From Gammaproteobacteria bacterium (lineage in GTDB: Bacteria > Pseudomonadota > Gammaproteobacteria > Xanthomonadales > Rhodanobacteraceae), in NCBI GenBank assembly GCA_005877675.1, contig VBNZ01000007.1, forward strand, positions 1-6,455: a stretch of DNA of 6,455 bases. Direction: 5' to 3'. The notes beneath the pieces were generated by a model. The model saw only the letters and a program-made list of their open reading frames with translations. It did not search any database and was not told the DNA's origin. Made by a program: the position numbers and the translations under genes. Shown here one piece after another: positions 4,829-6,455 of the stretch; within the stretch, counting starts at the first letter, position 1; each line of letters opens with the position of its first letter.

Positions 4829-6455
4829 TCAGCGCGGTCGCGGCTTCGCACGCGCCGTCGGGGCTGCCGTCCACGGATCGTCGGGCCAGGGATGCCGCGG
4901 ATAGCGCCCCTTCAATTCCTTTTTTACTTCCGGATAGGTGCGCTCCCAGAATCCGCGTAGATCTTGCGTGACCTGGATCGGCCGCTGCGCGGGGGACAGC
5001 AGATGCAGGGTGACGCCGACGCGGCCGCGGGCGATACGCGGCGTGTCGGCAAGGCCGAACAATTCCTGCAGCTTGACCGCAAGCACCGGCGGCTTACCGG
5101 CTTCGTAACGCAGCGTGCGCGCGTTGCCACTCGGCACGGTCAGGGTTTCCGGCGCGTGTTCGTCGAGCACGCGACGCTGCGCATAGTCGAGCTTGGCGGC
5201 CAGCGATTCGCCGAGTGATTGCGCGCTGAGCGAATCCAGTTTTGTCTTGCCCGCAAGCGCGGGCGCGAGCCAGCCGTCGAGCGAAGCAAGCAGCGCGGCA
5301 TCGGACAGATCGGGCAGGCCAAGTTCAGGGCAGGCTTCGCGCAAAAACGCGACGCGCGCGCGCAGGGCCTGCGCGTGTTCGCTCCACGGCAAGGTATCGA
5401 GGCCGGCTTCTCGCACCGCTGCGAGCAACGCGGGCGTCGCATCGTCGGACTTCGCCGGCACGCTGCGGCGTTCGAGCACCAGATCGGCGAAACGGCGTTG
5501 CTCGAACGCCTCCACCGCGCGCGTATCGCGGTTGTAGCGCACGATGCGTTCGCGTTTGAGTCGCGCAGCAAAATCGCGTTCGAGCAGAGCGGCATCGAAC
5601 GGCGCCGCGGCAAGAATGAGACTATCGCGTTCGTCGTAGCGCAGATCGAACACGATGAGCCACGGCTCGCCGTATAAAAGTGTATTTTGATGCAAAGTTG
5701 CACCGCGACCGTTGCTCAATGCGTAGCGGCGCGGGTTGTTTGCATCCTGTTTCGCCACGCGATCGGGGAACGCGTGCACGAGCACATCGCCGATCGCGTG
5801 CGTGTCCACATCCGCCTGCGCCGCATTCGCGATGCCGAAACGTCGCCGCCAACCGGCCGCCGCCTGATCGATCGCCGCGAGCGCGGCAGGATCGGCATCT
5901 CGCGCACGCGCCGCGCGCGCGCCGTCGCGGCGATACGCGATCAAGGCGGCATGGCGATGGCGAAAATCGTCGCTGCGGCCGGCTTCGCCGCGCAGGGGGC
6001 TGCGCGCCTCGATCAGCGCAATCAAATCACAGGCCAGCGCGCGCTGCGCTGCATCCGCGCGCAAGGCCGCGGCGGCAAGACGCGGCTGCGCGCCGGTCGC
6101 GAGCATGCGGCGGCCGAGCTCGGTCACGCGCGTGTGCTCGTCGAGTACACCGAGCAGGATCAGCAGTTCGCGCGCGCTCGCGAGCGCGCCCGCGGGCGGC
6201 GCGTCGAGCCAGCGCAATTCGCCCGCGCCCCAGGCAGCGAGTTCAAGTGCGAGCGCAGAGAGCTCGACCTGCGCGATCTCAGCACGACGAGCGGGCTCAA
6301 GGCGCTGGCTCTGCGGCCACAGCCGGTAGGCAACGCCTTCCGCGACGCGGCCGGCACGGCCCGCACGCTGGTCGGCCGAGGCCTGCGAGACGCTCACGGT
6401 TTCAAGCCGCGTGAAACCCGAATTCGGATCGTAGCGCGGCTCGCGCGCGAGGCCC
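4829..6455 (-). CDS. hrpB: ATP-dependent helicase HrpB, C-terminal part (5' end beyond window)
   Basis: The frame is open to the right edge; the first residues in the window (GLAREPRYDPNSG) precede FTRLETVSVSQAS, so the GTG at 6397 is internal. About 541 residues are present. DQRAGRAGR near residues 28-36 is helicase motif VI of the DEAH-box family. It is followed by VAYRLW and the HA2-type helical region (LALELAAWG, LDAPPAGAL, LGVLDE.TRVTELGRRM). The C-terminal HrpB-specific domain is plain: RVGVTLHLLSPAQRP, TQDLRGFWE, TYPEVKKELKGRYPRHPWPDD. The ending PTARAKPRPR is normal, so the 3' end is complete. HrpB is a putative RNA/DNA helicase of bacteria; in E. coli it is non-essential and its substrate is unclear. 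The ATPase motifs I and II lie outside the window. yrdA follows 42 bases downstream. Composition is very GC-rich (about 80% in 6061-6120) apart from a short AT-rich patch at 5672-5690. Confidence 0.95.
   Translation of the reverse strand, partial: GLAREPRYDPNSGFTRLETVSVSQASADQRAGRAGRVAEGVAYRLWPQSQRLEPARRAEIAQVELSALALELAAWGAGELRWLDAPPAGALASARELLILLGVLDEHTRVTELGRRMLATGAQPRLAAAALRADAAQRALACDLIALIEARSPLRGEAGRSDDFRHRHAALIAYRRDGARAARARDADPAALAAIDQAAAGWRRRFGIANAAQADVDTHAIGDVLVHAFPDRVAKQDANNPRRYALSNGRGATLHQNTLLYGEPWLIVFDLRYDERDSLILAAAPFDAALLERDFAARLKRERIVRYNRDTRAVEAFEQRRFADLVLERRSVPAKSDDATPALLAAVREAGLDTLPWSEHAQALRARVAFLREACPELGLPDLSDAALLASLDGWLAPALAGKTKLDSLSAQSLGESLAAKLDYAQRRVLDEHAPETLTVPSGNARTLRYEAGKPPVLAVKLQELFGLADTPRIARGRVGVTLHLLSPAQRPIQVTQDLRGFWERTYPEVKKELKGRYPRHPWPDDPWTAAPTARAKPRPR

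Noticed and set aside
4292..4960. Plus-strand open frame of 222 codons across yrdA and the hrpB end
   Set aside because: Antisense shadow of yrdA, whose family motifs are unmistakable on the minus strand.
5680..6414. Long plus-strand open frame opposite hrpB (244 codons)
   Set aside because: It is antisense to a clearly conserved hrpB frame; the Arg/Ala-rich composition is the usual shadow in very GC-rich DNA.

Overview
The window reads as a chromosomal segment from a high-GC gammaproteobacterium. The Lysobacterales/Xanthomonadales (for example Rhodanobacteraceae or Xanthomonadaceae) fit best. This rests on a Pseudomonas-amyloderamosa-type secreted isoamylase, an hrpB helicase beside a yrdA-type gamma carbonic anhydrase, and a short YkgJ/YeiW-like cysteine-cluster protein, all with strongly GC-biased codons. 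The family-level placement is an inference; no rRNA or other phylogenetic marker is present.

Layout. (1) Bases 1-2159, plus strand: a 5'-truncated isoamylase gene (iam-like, GH13) with all visible catalytic and calcium-site residues. (2) Bases 2181-2214: a perfect 12-bp GC-rich inverted repeat whose loop carries a TACAAT -10-like box. (3) Bases 2245-2499, plus: an intact 84-residue YkgJ-family cysteine-cluster protein. (4) Bases about 2500-4005: a clearly lower-GC segment carrying a two-gene minus-strand operon. It consists of a four-helix membrane protein followed, with an ATGA stop/start overlap, by a TetR-family repressor. The promoter has a perfect TTGACA -35 and 17-bp spacing, and its -10 overlaps a 16-bp palindrome that looks like the repressor's own operator. 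(5) Bases 4006-4186, plus: a degraded second copy of the YkgJ-family gene. The N-terminal metal-cluster region is missing, and there are two one-base deletions and an in-frame stop. (6) Bases 4256-4786 and 4829-6455, minus: a gamma-class carbonic anhydrase-like gene (yrdA-type) downstream of hrpB, probably co-transcribed; hrpB runs off the right edge.

How it fits together. Isoamylase cuts alpha-1,6 branches of glycogen or amylopectin, probably outside the cytoplasm. hrpB and yrdA look like housekeeping genes. The TetR/membrane-protein pair forms a self-contained, probably self-regulated module in DNA of different composition. It is bracketed by an intact and a broken copy of the same cysteine-cluster gene family, which suggests a past insertion or replacement at that spot. 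I see no clear novel defence, mobile or RNA-based system. The most informative observations are the previously unlabelled gene remnant at 4006-4186 and the promoter/operator at 3838-3878.
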